From Hyphomicrobiales bacterium (GTDB lineage: Bacteria > Pseudomonadota > Alphaproteobacteria > Rhizobiales > Rhizobiaceae), in NCBI GenBank assembly GCA_900470965.1, contig UCCS01000090.1:1-64000 (forward strand): 64,000 bases of DNA. Direction: 5' to 3'. The translations under genes and the position numbers were made by a program. Positions 48,166-56,300 of the stretch are shown piece by piece (the stretch's first letter is position 1; each line of letters opens with the position of its first letter). Below the pieces are notes generated by a model that was not told the DNA's origin, ran no database searches, and worked only from the letters and a program-made list of their open reading frames with translations.

Positions 48166-48371
48166 CTTACGCCGAAGCCCTTCGCGCTCTGAACTCCGCT
48201 GCCTATGCGGCCGCCAGAGCCTGCCAGAACGAAGACGAGAAGCGGCAACTCAAGCAGATCTGCTTCGACACCGACGCGCTTGTCGAGGCTTTGCCGAGCC
48301 GGATGTCAGACTTCCGCGGCGAGGTTCCGGCGCTTCAGTCCGCTCTCGTTCATGGAGCGCGGCTGCCGTGA
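48162..48371 (+). CDS. Small early protein (69 aa)
   Basis: Starts at GTG 48162 overlapping the previous stop (GTGA) and reads TYAEALRALNSAAYAAARAC. All-helical, with two Cys. Ends in another GTGA overlap at 48368-48371. Not recognised. Confidence 0.68.
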   Translation: MTYAEALRALNSAAYAAARACQNEDEKRQLKQICFDTDALVEALPSRMSDFRGEVPALQSALVHGARLP

Positions 48372-48586
48372 CCGACATTCAAGCGCGCCTGGCCGAAATC
48401 AACGCCCGCGCCGAGCCTGTCCTCGAGGGATACGCCCGCCTTCACGCTGCGATCAGTAAGGCCGTCACCCTCATCCTCACCTTGGCCGCCGTCGGCGTCC
48501 TCACCGTCCTCTCTTTCGCGCCGACCGAGCAGAGCCTCAAGGCAAGCGCGCTTATCAAACAGGAGCAAATCACATGGCAGAAGTGA
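48368..48586 (+). CDS. Small early membrane protein (72 aa)
   Basis: GTG start overlapping the previous stop. Amphipathic N-terminal helix (ARLAEINARAEPVLEGYARL) and one membrane segment (AVTLILTLAAVGVLTVLSFA). Its last 13 bases overlap the next gene. An early membrane protein could affect superinfection or host energy; unproven. Confidence 0.65.
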   Translation: MTDIQARLAEINARAEPVLEGYARLHAAISKAVTLILTLAAVGVLTVLSFAPTEQSLKASALIKQEQITWQK

Positions 48587-49569
48587 ACGTTTGGCTTTGG
48601 TGGCAGAACGCCCTCGCCGGCAATATCGGCCCGATCCACGACGGCGATCCTCAGCAGGGTTATTACCGCACTCGCTTCAAGGACAAGCCGTGGGAGCCGG
48701 TCGCCATCTGGTTTGAGGATGGCAAATGGAACGCGATGCGCGGCGATCATCAGGTTGATGCTTCCGACATCTGGACATGGTGCTGCTGCAACCCGATCAG
48801 CTATGAGGCCTACACCAAGGCGATCGAGGGCGCTGGCTGGGATGACGAGCCGGAAACTCCTGCCATCGGTCACAACCTTCCGACCGATCCGTTCGAAGCC
48901 CTGCAGGTCGAATTCGCCGCCGAGCGCGAACAAGCCGAAGCCTTCATGAAGAAGCCGATCACGACGCAGGCTGAGGCCGACCGCGCCGCGATCTGGTCGA
49001 AGCGCCTGTCGACGATCGCGAAGAAGGCGGCCGACCTGCATAAGGTCGAGAAGCAGCCTCACCTCGATGCCGGTCGCGCGGTCGACGACAAGTGGCGCAC
49101 CCTTAAGGATGAGCCGGACGCGATCAGCAAGAAACTGAAGCGGCACATGGACGCCTTCCTGCAGGAGGAAGCGCGCAAAGAGCGCGAGCGCCAGGCAGCC
49201 GCTCGTGCCGAAGCCGATCGCATCCAGCGCGAAGCCGATGCAGCCCGTGTTGCGGCCGAGCAGGCCGCTGCGAAGAACGACAACAACGCCGCTTCCGATG
49301 CGGCGGCCGAGGCTGAGCGCCTAGCCCAGCAGGCAGCGGCGGCCGAGCGCGATGCTCAGGCCCGCAACGCTTCGGCGGGCCGGACCGGTGCCAAGGTATC
49401 GCTCCGCACCTTCGTCTTTGCCGAAATTACTGACTTCGACGCGCTCCTCATGGCGCTGAAGGACCGGGCAGAGATCAAGGAGGTCGTCGAGACCCTTGCC
49501 AACCGTGCGGCGCGTTCCGGCGTCGAACTGGCCGGCATGGCAATCCGCAGCGAGCAGAGGGCGGCCTAA
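48574..49569 (+). CDS. Coiled-coil early protein upstream of RecT (331 aa)
   Basis: N-terminal beta domain with Trp-rich WLWWQNALAGNIGPI and DIWTWCCCNP, then a long coiled coil from about 105 to 270 (EEARKERERQAAARAEADRI). The C-terminus is a small globular domain (FVFAEITDFDALLMALKDRA). In other phages a protein of this shape precedes RecT or the exonuclease and may modulate host nucleases. No name is certain. Confidence 0.7.
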   Translation: MAEVNVWLWWQNALAGNIGPIHDGDPQQGYYRTRFKDKPWEPVAIWFEDGKWNAMRGDHQVDASDIWTWCCCNPISYEAYTKAIEGAGWDDEPETPAIGHNLPTDPFEALQVEFAAEREQAEAFMKKPITTQAEADRAAIWSKRLSTIAKKAADLHKVEKQPHLDAGRAVDDKWRTLKDEPDAISKKLKRHMDAFLQEEARKERERQAAARAEADRIQREADAARVAAEQAAAKNDNNAASDAAAEAERLAQQAAAAERDAQARNASAGRTGAKVSLRTFVFAEITDFDALLMALKDRAEIKEVVETLANRAARSGVELAGMAIRSEQRAA

Positions 49570-49808
49570 TGACTGAAGCAACCGCACTCCTCGTCGCCGC
49601 TATCAAGTTCAAGTGGCAGAAGGACGAGAAAACCTACGACTACTTCATTCCGGCCGGACTGACCGTCAACGTCGGCGACAAGGTCGTCGTCGAGACCAAG
49701 CGTGGAGAAACCACGGTCGAGGTCGTGGCGATCAAAGCCGAATCTGAAATGGCGCAGAAGAAGATTGTTCGCATCGTCGAGCCGGAAGCCGAAGGAGAAA
49801 AGGCATGA
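49569..49808 (+). CDS. Small beta-barrel early protein (79 aa)
   Basis: KFKWQKDEKTYDYFIPAGLT, VNVGDKVVVETKRGETTVEV: the pattern of a small SH3/OB-like barrel. It lies between the coiled-coil protein (1-bp overlap) and RecT (4-bp overlap). Possibly an ssDNA-binding accessory; not recognised. Confidence 0.7.
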   Translation: MTEATALLVAAIKFKWQKDEKTYDYFIPAGLTVNVGDKVVVETKRGETTVEVVAIKAESEMAQKKIVRIVEPEAEGEKA

Positions 49809-50770
49809 ATAGTCATGTCCCCACCCTCTCAGGCGGCGGCAATGTCCTTGCCATCGTCCCTCAGACCTTCGAGGAAACCATGCGCATTGGTCGCGCCGTG
49901 GTTGCCTCTGGCCTCGCCCCATCCGCGTTGATCGGCAAGCTTGAGGGCGATGACGCAGCGGCAGCCGTTGCAGTCGCCATCATGTCCGGCGCCGAGCTTG
50001 GCCTCAAGCCGATGGTCAGCCTTCGCAGCTTCACCGTTATCAACGGTCGCCCCGCGCTTTACGGCGATGGCCTGATCAATGTCGTGCGCATGTCCGGCAA
50101 GGTCGCCTATCTCCGGACCGGCTGCGAAGAGCGCAACGGCAAGATGGTCGGTTTCTGCGAGGCCAAGCGCCTCGATACCGGCGAAGACAAGCGCGTCGAG
50201 TTCTCCCAGGCTGACGCCGAGCGCGCTGGCCTCTGGCAGACCAAGGCTGTCGTCACGAAATGGAATAAGTGGGACAAGAAGAACGAGGAGAAGCCGAACG
50301 ATAGCCCGTGGTATCGTTTTCCGCAGCGTATGCTCGCCTGGCGCGCCGCTGGCTATTGCCTTCGCGAACTCTTCGGCGACGTTCTTGGCGGTATCCGAGA
50401 CGAGTTCGAAGTGGGCGAGATCGCCGAAGCCGAAGCGATGCGCGACATCACCCCGCCGGCAGAATCGGTCGAAAGCAAGCCGACGCCGCCGAAGCCTCCC
50501 AAGCCGCCGGCGCCGCCGTCCGCCAAGACGATCGACGCCGAACCGGACGAAAAGCCCTCTGACGTTTCCGAGTTCTCCCTCGGTGATTTCCTCGACGAGA
50601 TCGAAACGACTTTGGGCGGCGCGAAGGACGAGGCCGACGTTGAGGAGATCTGGACCGGCTTCGACGCGCCGGCCGTGCTTGAGACGGAAGGCCACGCCGA
50701 CATGATCGAAGCAGCCTTCGCGATTAAGACGCGCCGCCTCGCACAGTTGAGCCCGATGAATGGAGGCTGA
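49805..50770 (+). CDS. recT: RecT-family single-strand annealing protein
   Basis: 321 aa. The core about 10-205 shows the RecT-like pattern: AVAIMSGAELGLKPMVSLRS, VINGRPALYGDGLINVVRMS, SPWYRFPQRMLAWRAAGYCL, RELFGDVLGGIRDEFEV. A Pro-rich linker (PTPPKPPKPPAPPS) leads to an acidic C-terminal tail. It anneals complementary DNA strands in phage recombination. No lambda-exonuclease/YqaJ or RecE partner is recognised nearby. Confidence 0.85.
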   Translation: MNSHVPTLSGGGNVLAIVPQTFEETMRIGRAVVASGLAPSALIGKLEGDDAAAAVAVAIMSGAELGLKPMVSLRSFTVINGRPALYGDGLINVVRMSGKVAYLRTGCEERNGKMVGFCEAKRLDTGEDKRVEFSQADAERAGLWQTKAVVTKWNKWDKKNEEKPNDSPWYRFPQRMLAWRAAGYCLRELFGDVLGGIRDEFEVGEIAEAEAMRDITPPAESVESKPTPPKPPKPPAPPSAKTIDAEPDEKPSDVSEFSLGDFLDEIETTLGGAKDEADVEEIWTGFDAPAVLETEGHADMIEAAFAIKTRRLAQLSPMNGG

Positions 50771-50771
50771 C

Positions 50772-51182
50772 ATGGGCAGAGCGCTTCTCGTCCTTGCAAA
50801 CGACCACTTCCGTCAGAAGGCAATCGACTGGATCCAGCGCGCGCCCATGGACACCCGTGTCGAGTTCAAGGGACCCAAGCGCACCCTGCCCCAGAACGAC
50901 CGCATGTGGGCCATGCTGACCGATCTGTCCGGACAGCTCGCGTGGCACGGCCAGCGCCTAGCACCTGATGACTGGAAGCTCGTCATGCTCGATGCCCTCC
51001 GGCGCGAGGCCCATGAACAGCTTCGCATCGTCCCGAACACCGACGGTACCGGCTTCGTCAATCTCAGCACGTCGTCATCCGACCTGTCGAAGGACGAGAT
51101 GACGGCTCTCATCGAAATCATCTTCGCCTTCGGAGCGCAGCACGGCGTCGAGTGGTCAGAACCTAAAGGGAAAGCGCCATGA
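50772..51182 (+). CDS. ninB: NinB-family recombination protein
   Basis: 136 aa. KGPKRTLPQNDRMWAMLTDL, then HGQRLAPDDWKLVMLDALRR and SSDLSKDEMTALIEIIFAF are NinB features. NinB (Orf) replaces RecFOR functions in lambda by binding ssDNA. GGAGG precedes ATG 50772. It follows recT directly, reinforcing a recombination module. Confidence 0.9.
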   Translation: MGRALLVLANDHFRQKAIDWIQRAPMDTRVEFKGPKRTLPQNDRMWAMLTDLSGQLAWHGQRLAPDDWKLVMLDALRREAHEQLRIVPNTDGTGFVNLSTSSSDLSKDEMTALIEIIFAFGAQHGVEWSEPKGKAP

Positions 51183-51451
51183 TCGACTGGCAGAAAACCG
51201 CGTCCAGCGTCGTCGGTGAGGTTCACCGCAATCTCCCGGCCGACGCCGACCTCGCCACCCGCAAGAAAGCCTTGCGCGCCGCTCGCCCCTGGGAGTTCGC
51301 CTCGACGAGCTGGGGAAAGAAGGTTTGGGCGAAGCACTCCCGAAAATATCTCGAGAAGTTCGGCTTGCCGCCGCTGAAGGCAAAGGCCGTTGAAGATCAC
51401 ATGTCGCCGCTTGAGCGGCTGATGGCGAAATCTAAGGCAGGTGAAGCATGA
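51179..51451 (+). CDS. Conserved phage protein (90 aa)
   Basis: KKALRAARPWEFASTSWGKK with VWAKHSRKYLEKFGLPPLKA: a basic, helical protein often found after NinB-like genes. Overlaps both neighbours by 4 bp. Function unknown. Confidence 0.68.
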   Translation: MIDWQKTASSVVGEVHRNLPADADLATRKKALRAARPWEFASTSWGKKVWAKHSRKYLEKFGLPPLKAKAVEDHMSPLERLMAKSKAGEA

Positions 51452-52182
51452 CTGACCGCCCTATCCTTTTCAGCGGCCCGATGGTCCGCGCGCTGCTCGA
51501 TGGCCGCAAGACCCAGACGAGGCGCTTGGTCGACAATGTCCCTCCGCAGCCTGATATCAATTGCCACCCGCAAAAGCGCCAACTGTTCGCATCGCCGTAC
51601 CTCGATTCTTATTGCTCAGAACGAAAAACCTCGATCAACCCGCGCGGAATGTCGGTTGAATGGTGCTGGTGGCAAGTTGATGACCGCCAATGCCTTCCTG
51701 TTTTCAAGGTAAAAGCCAAACCAGGCGACCGGCTTTGGGTGCGGGAAGCATTCAGGGGCAGCAAGGGCTACGACAACCATCCTCCGAAAACATGGTCACA
51801 TTGGCCCGTCCATTACGAAGCGGATGGCTCGCCGGATCCGCGCGATGAGATGGAGGAGAACGGCAAGCTTCGTCCCGGCATCCATATGCCGCGCTGGGCG
51901 TCTCGCCTGACGCTGAGCGTCAAAGACGTCCGTATCGAACGGCTGCAGGACATCAGTGAAGCCGACGCTCGCGCAGAAGGATGCCCTGTTTCGTGGGACG
52001 GCAAGCCTTATGCCCCACCTCCGCCAGAAGTCGATGGCTGGCAGGGATATGGACGCGCCAGCTTTTGCCTCCTCTGGTCAAAGATCAACGGTCCAGGCTC
52101 GTGGGAAGCGAACCCATGGGTGGCCGCCTACACCTTCACCGTCGCCAAAGGCAACATCGACCAGATCGCGAGGGCGGCATGA
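51448..52182 (+). CDS. ASCH-like phage protein
   Basis: 244 aa. The start PILFSGPMVRALLDGRKTQT with RR, then KPGDRLWVREAFRG and MPRWASRLTLSVKDVRIERL, is the widespread phage version of the ASCH fold. ASCH domains bind RNA or act in nucleotide-related chemistry; the phage group has no proven role. Last confident gene of the tightly coupled part of the operon. Confidence 0.8.
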   Translation: MTDRPILFSGPMVRALLDGRKTQTRRLVDNVPPQPDINCHPQKRQLFASPYLDSYCSERKTSINPRGMSVEWCWWQVDDRQCLPVFKVKAKPGDRLWVREAFRGSKGYDNHPPKTWSHWPVHYEADGSPDPRDEMEENGKLRPGIHMPRWASRLTLSVKDVRIERLQDISEADARAEGCPVSWDGKPYAPPPPEVDGWQGYGRASFCLLWSKINGPGSWEANPWVAAYTFTVAKGNIDQIARAA

Positions 52183-52220
52183 CAGACCTGCCTATCTTCT
52201 TATCCGGTGGCGCAAACCGT

Positions 52221-52514
52221 CTATCGGCTGGTTTTCGGAAGTTCCTCGTCGAAGCGTGTCTTTTCTCGACCCGGGTCGTCTTCGAGGATCTCCTCCTCGG
52301 CGTCGTCCGGCAAGGCCTCGTCCGGGTCTATATTGGCTTCGTCCGGACTTGGAACCGGCGGTACCAGGCCCTTATCGACGAGCGGATCGTCCGTATCCGG
52401 TCCGGAAGGATCTGGCATTGGAATTGGCTCAAGATCCATCTCTGGCGGGCGTGGCCTTGCAGTGGGGTCAGGTATCGATTCACCGCGGGCTTTGTCGTCT
52501 CTGGGTTCGCTCAT
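52221..52514 (-). CDS. Acidic Pro-rich protein on the opposite strand (97 aa)
   Basis: Starts at 52514 (MSEPRDDKARGESIPDPTAR) with AAGGA 8 nt upstream. Very acidic and Pro-rich (DDAEEEILEDDPGREKTRFD), likely disordered. The plus strand here shows only non-protein-like frames. Not recognised. Its place against an active early operon suggests expression in lysogeny. Confidence 0.6.
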   Translation of the reverse strand: MSEPRDDKARGESIPDPTARPRPPEMDLEPIPMPDPSGPDTDDPLVDKGLVPPVPSPDEANIDPDEALPDDAEEEILEDDPGREKTRFDEELPKTSR

Positions 52515-52584
52515 GATCTGGTTCCTTTCCAGTTGGAAGGTGAACCGGCACGCGTCGGGAATGTTCCTCATGGGGAGGCCTCTG

Positions 52585-52974
52585 ATGCGTAGCGTCCCCG
52601 AATGGATTGCCAAGCACGACGATCAGAAAGTGCCCGCTCGCGTCCGCCAGCGCGTGTTTGACGCCTATGAGGGCATCTGCCACCTGACGGGCCGGAAGAT
52701 CATGCCTGGGGAAGCCTGGGAGCTTGAGCACGTTCACTCGCTCATCCTCGGTGGCCAACACCGAGAAAGCAATCTGGCGCCAGCCTTGAAGGAACCTCAC
52801 ACGGCAAAGACCGCCATGGAAATGGGCGTCAAAGCGAAGATCGCCCGAGTACGTAAGAAGCACCTCGGCATCAAGCCCGGCAAGTCCAGCCTTTCCAATT
52901 CTCGCTTCAAAAAGCTGATGTCCGGCGAGGTCGTCGATCGGCGTACTGGGGAGATCATAAGCAATGGCCGATAA
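52585..52974 (+). CDS. HNH endonuclease
   Basis: 129 aa. CHLTGRKIMPGEAWELEHVH, then SLILGGQHRESNLAPALKEP and H-T-A-K form the HNH (ELEHV / N / H) metal site; the first Cys may help zinc binding. GGGGAGG precedes ATG 52585. HNH proteins near packaging genes assist terminase, but here the gene is in the early operon, so nicking of host or phage DNA is as likely. Confidence 0.85.
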   Translation: MRSVPEWIAKHDDQKVPARVRQRVFDAYEGICHLTGRKIMPGEAWELEHVHSLILGGQHRESNLAPALKEPHTAKTAMEMGVKAKIARVRKKHLGIKPGKSSLSNSRFKKLMSGEVVDRRTGEIISNGR

Positions 52975-53662
52975 TCAGCCACGCTACACTACGAAGCGCC
53001 TGCACGACGAGATTGCCAAGGCAAAGGCATACGCTCGACGGGAAGCGTTCGAAGACGCGGCGAAGATCGCCGAATTCAACTGCATCACGATGAGCGGGAG
53101 CGAGATCGCCGAGGAGATCCGCAAGGCCGCCCAGCCCGCACCCGCCGAACATGTGGCAGTGACTGACGAGCAGCGCGAAGCCTGGATGGATGGCGATACG
53201 ACCGGCGCCTATGTAGGGGTCGAGGCCAAGACGCGCCTAGCCCTCAAGATCGCACCCGCAGAACAAATGCGGGCAACTGATAGCTTTGGTAGGGACCTGA
53301 TCGAGCGGGAGCTGGTGTCAATCGCGCTGCGCATGTCCCGCCATCTGCAAGCGGTGGACACCCCTGCCGCCAAGAAGCTTGACGCGGGCGCTCTCGACTA
53401 TCTCCGGCGGAAAGGGCTTATGCCTTCTCCGTTAAGGGCCGAAGATACTGTCGCGCAATCAGCCCCGCCCAATAACCAAGTGGGGGGTAGCGAACTCCTC
53501 ACTACGATCAAGGAATTTGCCCACTGGCACCACCTGAACGAGGTGACGATCGCCGCCGGCAAGACGCCGAGTGACAGCGAGATCGATTTCGAAGCGACGG
53601 CTTGGAGCAGGATCACGCGCGCTGTTGCCACCGCACCGGAGAGCAGCGACAATGGACACTAA
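52964..53662 (+). CDS. Hypothetical early protein (232 aa)
   Basis: MADNQPRYTTKRLHDEIAKA..., mostly helical, with two similar segments (AHVAVTDEQREAWMDG-like and RLALKIAPAEQMRATD). It overlaps the HNH gene by 11 bp and ends the rightward early operon. Not recognised. Confidence 0.6.
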   Translation: MADNQPRYTTKRLHDEIAKAKAYARREAFEDAAKIAEFNCITMSGSEIAEEIRKAAQPAPAEHVAVTDEQREAWMDGDTTGAYVGVEAKTRLALKIAPAEQMRATDSFGRDLIERELVSIALRMSRHLQAVDTPAAKKLDAGALDYLRRKGLMPSPLRAEDTVAQSAPPNNQVGGSELLTTIKEFAHWHHLNEVTIAAGKTPSDSEIDFEATAWSRITRAVATAPESSDNGH

Positions 53663-53690
53663 TCAGCTCGACGTCGCGCGACGAAAGACA

Positions 53691-53888
53691 TCATGGCCGC
53701 CCCCAGTAACTCGCGTCATGATCGGCGCATTTTTCAGGGCTCCAGCCTTCTTCTCTCATCTCGCGCCAGTAAATCGGAGCGACCACTGCCGCGTAGGCTT
53801 CCGGCTCCTTTCCAAATGGTTTGCGACCAGCGCGGGCCAAAAGTCGGACCCGTTCAGTAAAGCGCTTGCAGAATTCTTCTTCGGACAT
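53691..53888 (-). CDS. Small protein with C-terminal DHDASYWGR (65 aa)
   Basis: MSEEEFCKRFTERVRLLARA..., then PIYWREMREEGWSPEKCADH and DASYWGR. This pattern (helix, W-x4-E-G-x-[ST]-P-E-x-C-A, D-x-S-Y-W) is one I know from many small rhizobial and phage proteins without known role. Start at 53888. Confidence 0.72.
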   Translation of the reverse strand: MSEEEFCKRFTERVRLLARAGRKPFGKEPEAYAAVVAPIYWREMREEGWSPEKCADHDASYWGRP

Positions 53889-54224
53889 GCCGAAACACAA
53901 TTCCTTCTATTTGCGGTCTGGCGGGGTGAAATATTAGCGCTCGCACTCTCGGCGGAAACTAAAAAAATTCATTGCATCGCACCAATTCCCGGTGCGGAGA
54001 ATGTCAGAGGCACATGCGCCGTCACCGCACCGCAATCGCAGGAGAAGGTGACGCCCGTTGACCTCACATCGCGTTCGCAAAACGTTCAACTTGCGCCGCA
54101 ATCCCTTAATCTAGTCCGACCAGAAGGGGAACAAACTGAGGCGGAGGCACTCGCAGAACGTGTGTTGGCGGCGCCAATGTGGCCTAGATCTAAAACGTTT
54201 AGGGAAGAACCGCCAAAACAGCCG
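53889..54224. other. 336-bp stretch without a convincing gene
   Basis: A plus-strand frame runs open through it (part of 53571-54707) and between 54080 and 54200 reads EGEQTEAEALAERVLAAPMW, which is protein-like, but no start or ribosome-binding site fits. It may be the decayed remainder of a gene. Promoters for 53691-53888 (leftward) probably lie here. Confidence 0.4.
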
Positions 54225-54253
54225 GAGCCGGAGAGTGGATCACTTTCCGGCTC
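54225..54253 (-). terminator. Terminator of the second secreted-protein gene
   Basis: GAGCCGGA/TCCGGCTC stem (54225-54232, 54246-54253), then CCGGCTGTTTTGG on the minus strand, 22 bp past the stop of 54276-54557. Confidence 0.6.
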
Positions 54254-54275
54254 CATGGGGCGAAATTGGGTTCAG

Positions 54276-54557
54276 TTAGCGGCAGACATTGGTCGTCCGC
54301 GTAACTCGCTCACCATACCGATACGTCGTTACCCGTTTGGTGAAGCAAGACGGGTGGCGCCGGTAATCTTCATGGACCATTCGAGCTCTCCACCCACGAT
54401 GACCGTTATACCAGCCACGGTGCTCGCCACGTTCCCAGCCGCGATGCATGCCCGGACCGTCATCAGTACGAATGATGACGCTGTCCGCATAGGAAGCGAC
54501 CGGGACGGCAATGACGGACGAAAAAGCCAGAGCTACAGCAAGGATGATTTTTTTCAT
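54276..54557 (-). CDS. Secreted Arg/His-rich protein with Cys pair
   Basis: 93 aa. Signal peptide MKKIILAVALAFSSVIAVPV with probable cleavage after SYA. The mature part has HRGWERGEHRGWYNGHRGWR repeats and two Cys (SCFTKR, NVCR) that could form a disulfide. Similar in design, not in sequence, to 36267-36584. Monocistronic, beside int, so likely lysogeny-expressed cargo. Function unknown. Confidence 0.7.
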   Translation of the reverse strand: MKKIILAVALAFSSVIAVPVASYADSVIIRTDDGPGMHRGWERGEHRGWYNGHRGWRARMVHEDYRRHPSCFTKRVTTYRYGERVTRTTNVCR

Positions 54558-54703
54558 TGGGCTTTACCTGAAGTTATTGGACCGCGGTTAAATGATTGCC
54601 CGGTCTTTGCGTTCCACCAAAAAACTCACTTCGGACTTCAGTCTGAGGAGACGTCAGACCATTGGCGCACCTGTGGAAAACCCCTGTGGAAACCGGGGAG
54701 ACA

Positions 54704-54943
54704 ATGACTAAGCACGCTGAAATACCCACCGGCTGCTGGCCTGCTGTCCTCAGGGACGAGCACGCGGCCGCCTATGCCGGCGAGAAGACGGTTGACGCCT
54801 TCTTGAGCCGTGTGGGAACGATATGGCCGAAGCCGTTCATTGAAACGGGAACCGGCAAAGGCAAATTCAGAGCGTGGCGGAAGATCGATCTGGACCAGGC
54901 AATTGGCGTAACCGCCGGAAACGTAGACCCGGAAGCGTGGTGA
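54704..54943 (+). CDS. xis: Excisionase-like small DNA-binding protein
   Basis: 79 aa. CWPAVLRDEHAAAYAGEKTV, WPKPFIETGTGKGKFRAWRK and IDLDQAI follow the winged-helix/AlpA layout seen in genes just upstream of rhizobial phage integrases. Its TGA overlaps the int ATG (TGATG), so the two are co-translated. GGGGAG precedes ATG 54704. Probably sets integration versus excision direction. Confidence 0.7.
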   Translation: MTKHAEIPTGCWPAVLRDEHAAAYAGEKTVDAFLSRVGTIWPKPFIETGTGKGKFRAWRKIDLDQAIGVTAGNVDPEAW

Positions 54944-56181
54944 TGATCCCAGTCACCTTGCCGCAATACACCTCGTTCAAGAAGCTTGCGAGCGGTGCGA
55001 CTGGCTATTACTGGACCTGCCCCACCCTCTATCGCAAGGCCGGATGCCCATATCTGAGCGCGCCTCTCGGCGTGAACCTATCCGAAAAGGAGCTGCACGA
55101 GGCAGCACGCGTTTGGAACGACCGGCTGGACGAATGGCGCCGCCAGAAGGCAAATCCTCTCCATGAGCCCGACACGAGCCGCTACGGCACCGTCGAATGG
55201 CTGGTGAACACCTACCTGAAGCACAGCTCATTCACCGAGCGGGTGGCTGAGTTCAGCCGGCCGGACTATAAGCGCATCCTTGATCGCGTCTGCGACATCA
55301 AGCTCGAGAAAGGCCGGGTCGGGGATGCGAGGGTCGCCAATATCGCGGTCAGCACGGCCGAGAAGATCTACGAAGCCTTCGGCGGCACGCGCGTGGGCGA
55401 GAAGGTCGTCACCTACTGTAAGGCCATGTGGAAGCGCATGAAGCCGCATTATCCGGAGATGTTCCGGACAGATACGCCGAACCCTTGGGAAGGCGTTACC
55501 CTGAAGCGCCGCAAGAAGCAGACCAAGGGCCATGTCGACCGCGAGACGGTCTATGCGTTCGCGAACGGCGCAATCGCCAATGGACGTGGGGAATTGGCTG
55601 CGGCTGCCGTGCTGGCCTTCGAGTGGCTGATGCGTCCCTCCTCGATCGGCGCCGGTTATGCGCCGTGGACCGGCTACCGGGGATCAGATGAACCGGACAA
55701 GATCCGCCTGAAGCACCGGAAGACGGACGAGCTTGCCCTGCACCCGCTCGAATATCTCGACGAGGAGACGGGAGAACTAGTTAAACTCTACGAAGACGCA
55801 GAGAAGATCCTCGCCCAGACGCCGCGCTACGGCACGTCGATCGTCTGCAAGAAAAACGGCGTGCTCTTCGGAGACGGAACGTTCCTGGCCCACGAGGTCC
55901 GCGAGATGGCCGACAAGCTTCGCGACGACGGCGAATCAATCCCGGTAGGCTTCAGCCTGGATAAGTGCCGGCATGGCGGCATGACGGAATTGGAGGAGAG
56001 CGGGCTAACCGAAGGACAGGGTCGAGTGCTGTCAAAGCACAAGACGGCGGCCGCATATCGTGGCTATGCGAAGGAGACGGAAAAGCGGGTCCTGGAGGCC
56101 ACGAAGAAGCGTTTCGGCCATTCTGAACAGCCGAAAATTGTGAACAAAAACAATGATGGTAAAAAAGAGAAAAAGGCGTGA
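54943..56181 (+). CDS. int: Tyrosine-family phage integrase
   Basis: 412 aa. The catalytic domain spans about 195-395: Arg231 in LMRPSS, Lys260 in KHRKTDE, Arg343 in KCRHGGMTELEES, His366 in LSKHKT and the nucleophile Tyr372 or Tyr375 in AAYRGYAK. A SAM-like core-binding domain (about 80-175) precedes it. It recombines the 44-bp core in tRNA-Cys. The stop is 50 bp from attR. A candidate arm site lies within the last codons. Confidence 0.93.
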   Translation: MIPVTLPQYTSFKKLASGATGYYWTCPTLYRKAGCPYLSAPLGVNLSEKELHEAARVWNDRLDEWRRQKANPLHEPDTSRYGTVEWLVNTYLKHSSFTERVAEFSRPDYKRILDRVCDIKLEKGRVGDARVANIAVSTAEKIYEAFGGTRVGEKVVTYCKAMWKRMKPHYPEMFRTDTPNPWEGVTLKRRKKQTKGHVDRETVYAFANGAIANGRGELAAAAVLAFEWLMRPSSIGAGYAPWTGYRGSDEPDKIRLKHRKTDELALHPLEYLDEETGELVKLYEDAEKILAQTPRYGTSIVCKKNGVLFGDGTFLAHEVREMADKLRDDGESIPVGFSLDKCRHGGMTELEESGLTEGQGRVLSKHKTAAAYRGYAKETEKRVLEATKKRFGHSEQPKIVNKNNDGKKEKKA

Positions 56182-56204
56182 TTTCGGCGCTCTTATTCAG
56201 AACG
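56119..56204. other. Candidate integrase arm-type sites, right arm
   Basis: cattctgaacagccg (56119-56133) and the inverted attcagaac (56195-56203) resemble the left-arm cattctgaat repeats; the first shares cattctgaa-agccg with 2394-2408. Confidence 0.4.
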
Positions 56205-56230
56205 GCCATTGATTCTTTTAGCTTTATCGG

Positions 56231-56274
56231 GGATTTGCAGTCCTCTGCGTCACCACTCCGCCACGAGGCCTCAC
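56231..56274. repeat. attR core (44-bp direct repeat, copy 2)
   Basis: Identical to 2254-2297. It carries the first 40 nt of tRNA-Cys (5' end at 56270) without the 3' half, so it is a non-functional tRNA fragment. Confidence 0.95.
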
Positions 56275-56300
56275 AGGCTGTCATGTTAGCCGTGGCGAGC

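Larger units (their letters stand above)
2254..56274. mobile_element. Intact-looking siphovirus prophage integrated in tRNA-Cys
   Basis: Bounded by a perfect 44-bp repeat. Xis and Int lie beside the right end. A full set of virion genes is present: small and large terminase, DUF1073 portal, DUF2213 protease/scaffold, decoration, DUF2184 capsid, connectors, tail tube, tape measure with lysozyme domain, J-like tip, fibres. Lysis, early, replication and repressor modules are also complete. The long tape measure (963 aa) and absence of sheath genes indicate a long non-contractile tail. I found no broken structural gene, so induction seems possible. Confidence 0.95.

Noticed and set aside
53571..54707. 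378-codon plus-strand frame through the secreted-protein gene
   Set aside because: It runs antisense to two better minus-strand genes; only a short stretch near 54.1 kb is protein-like and that is noted separately.
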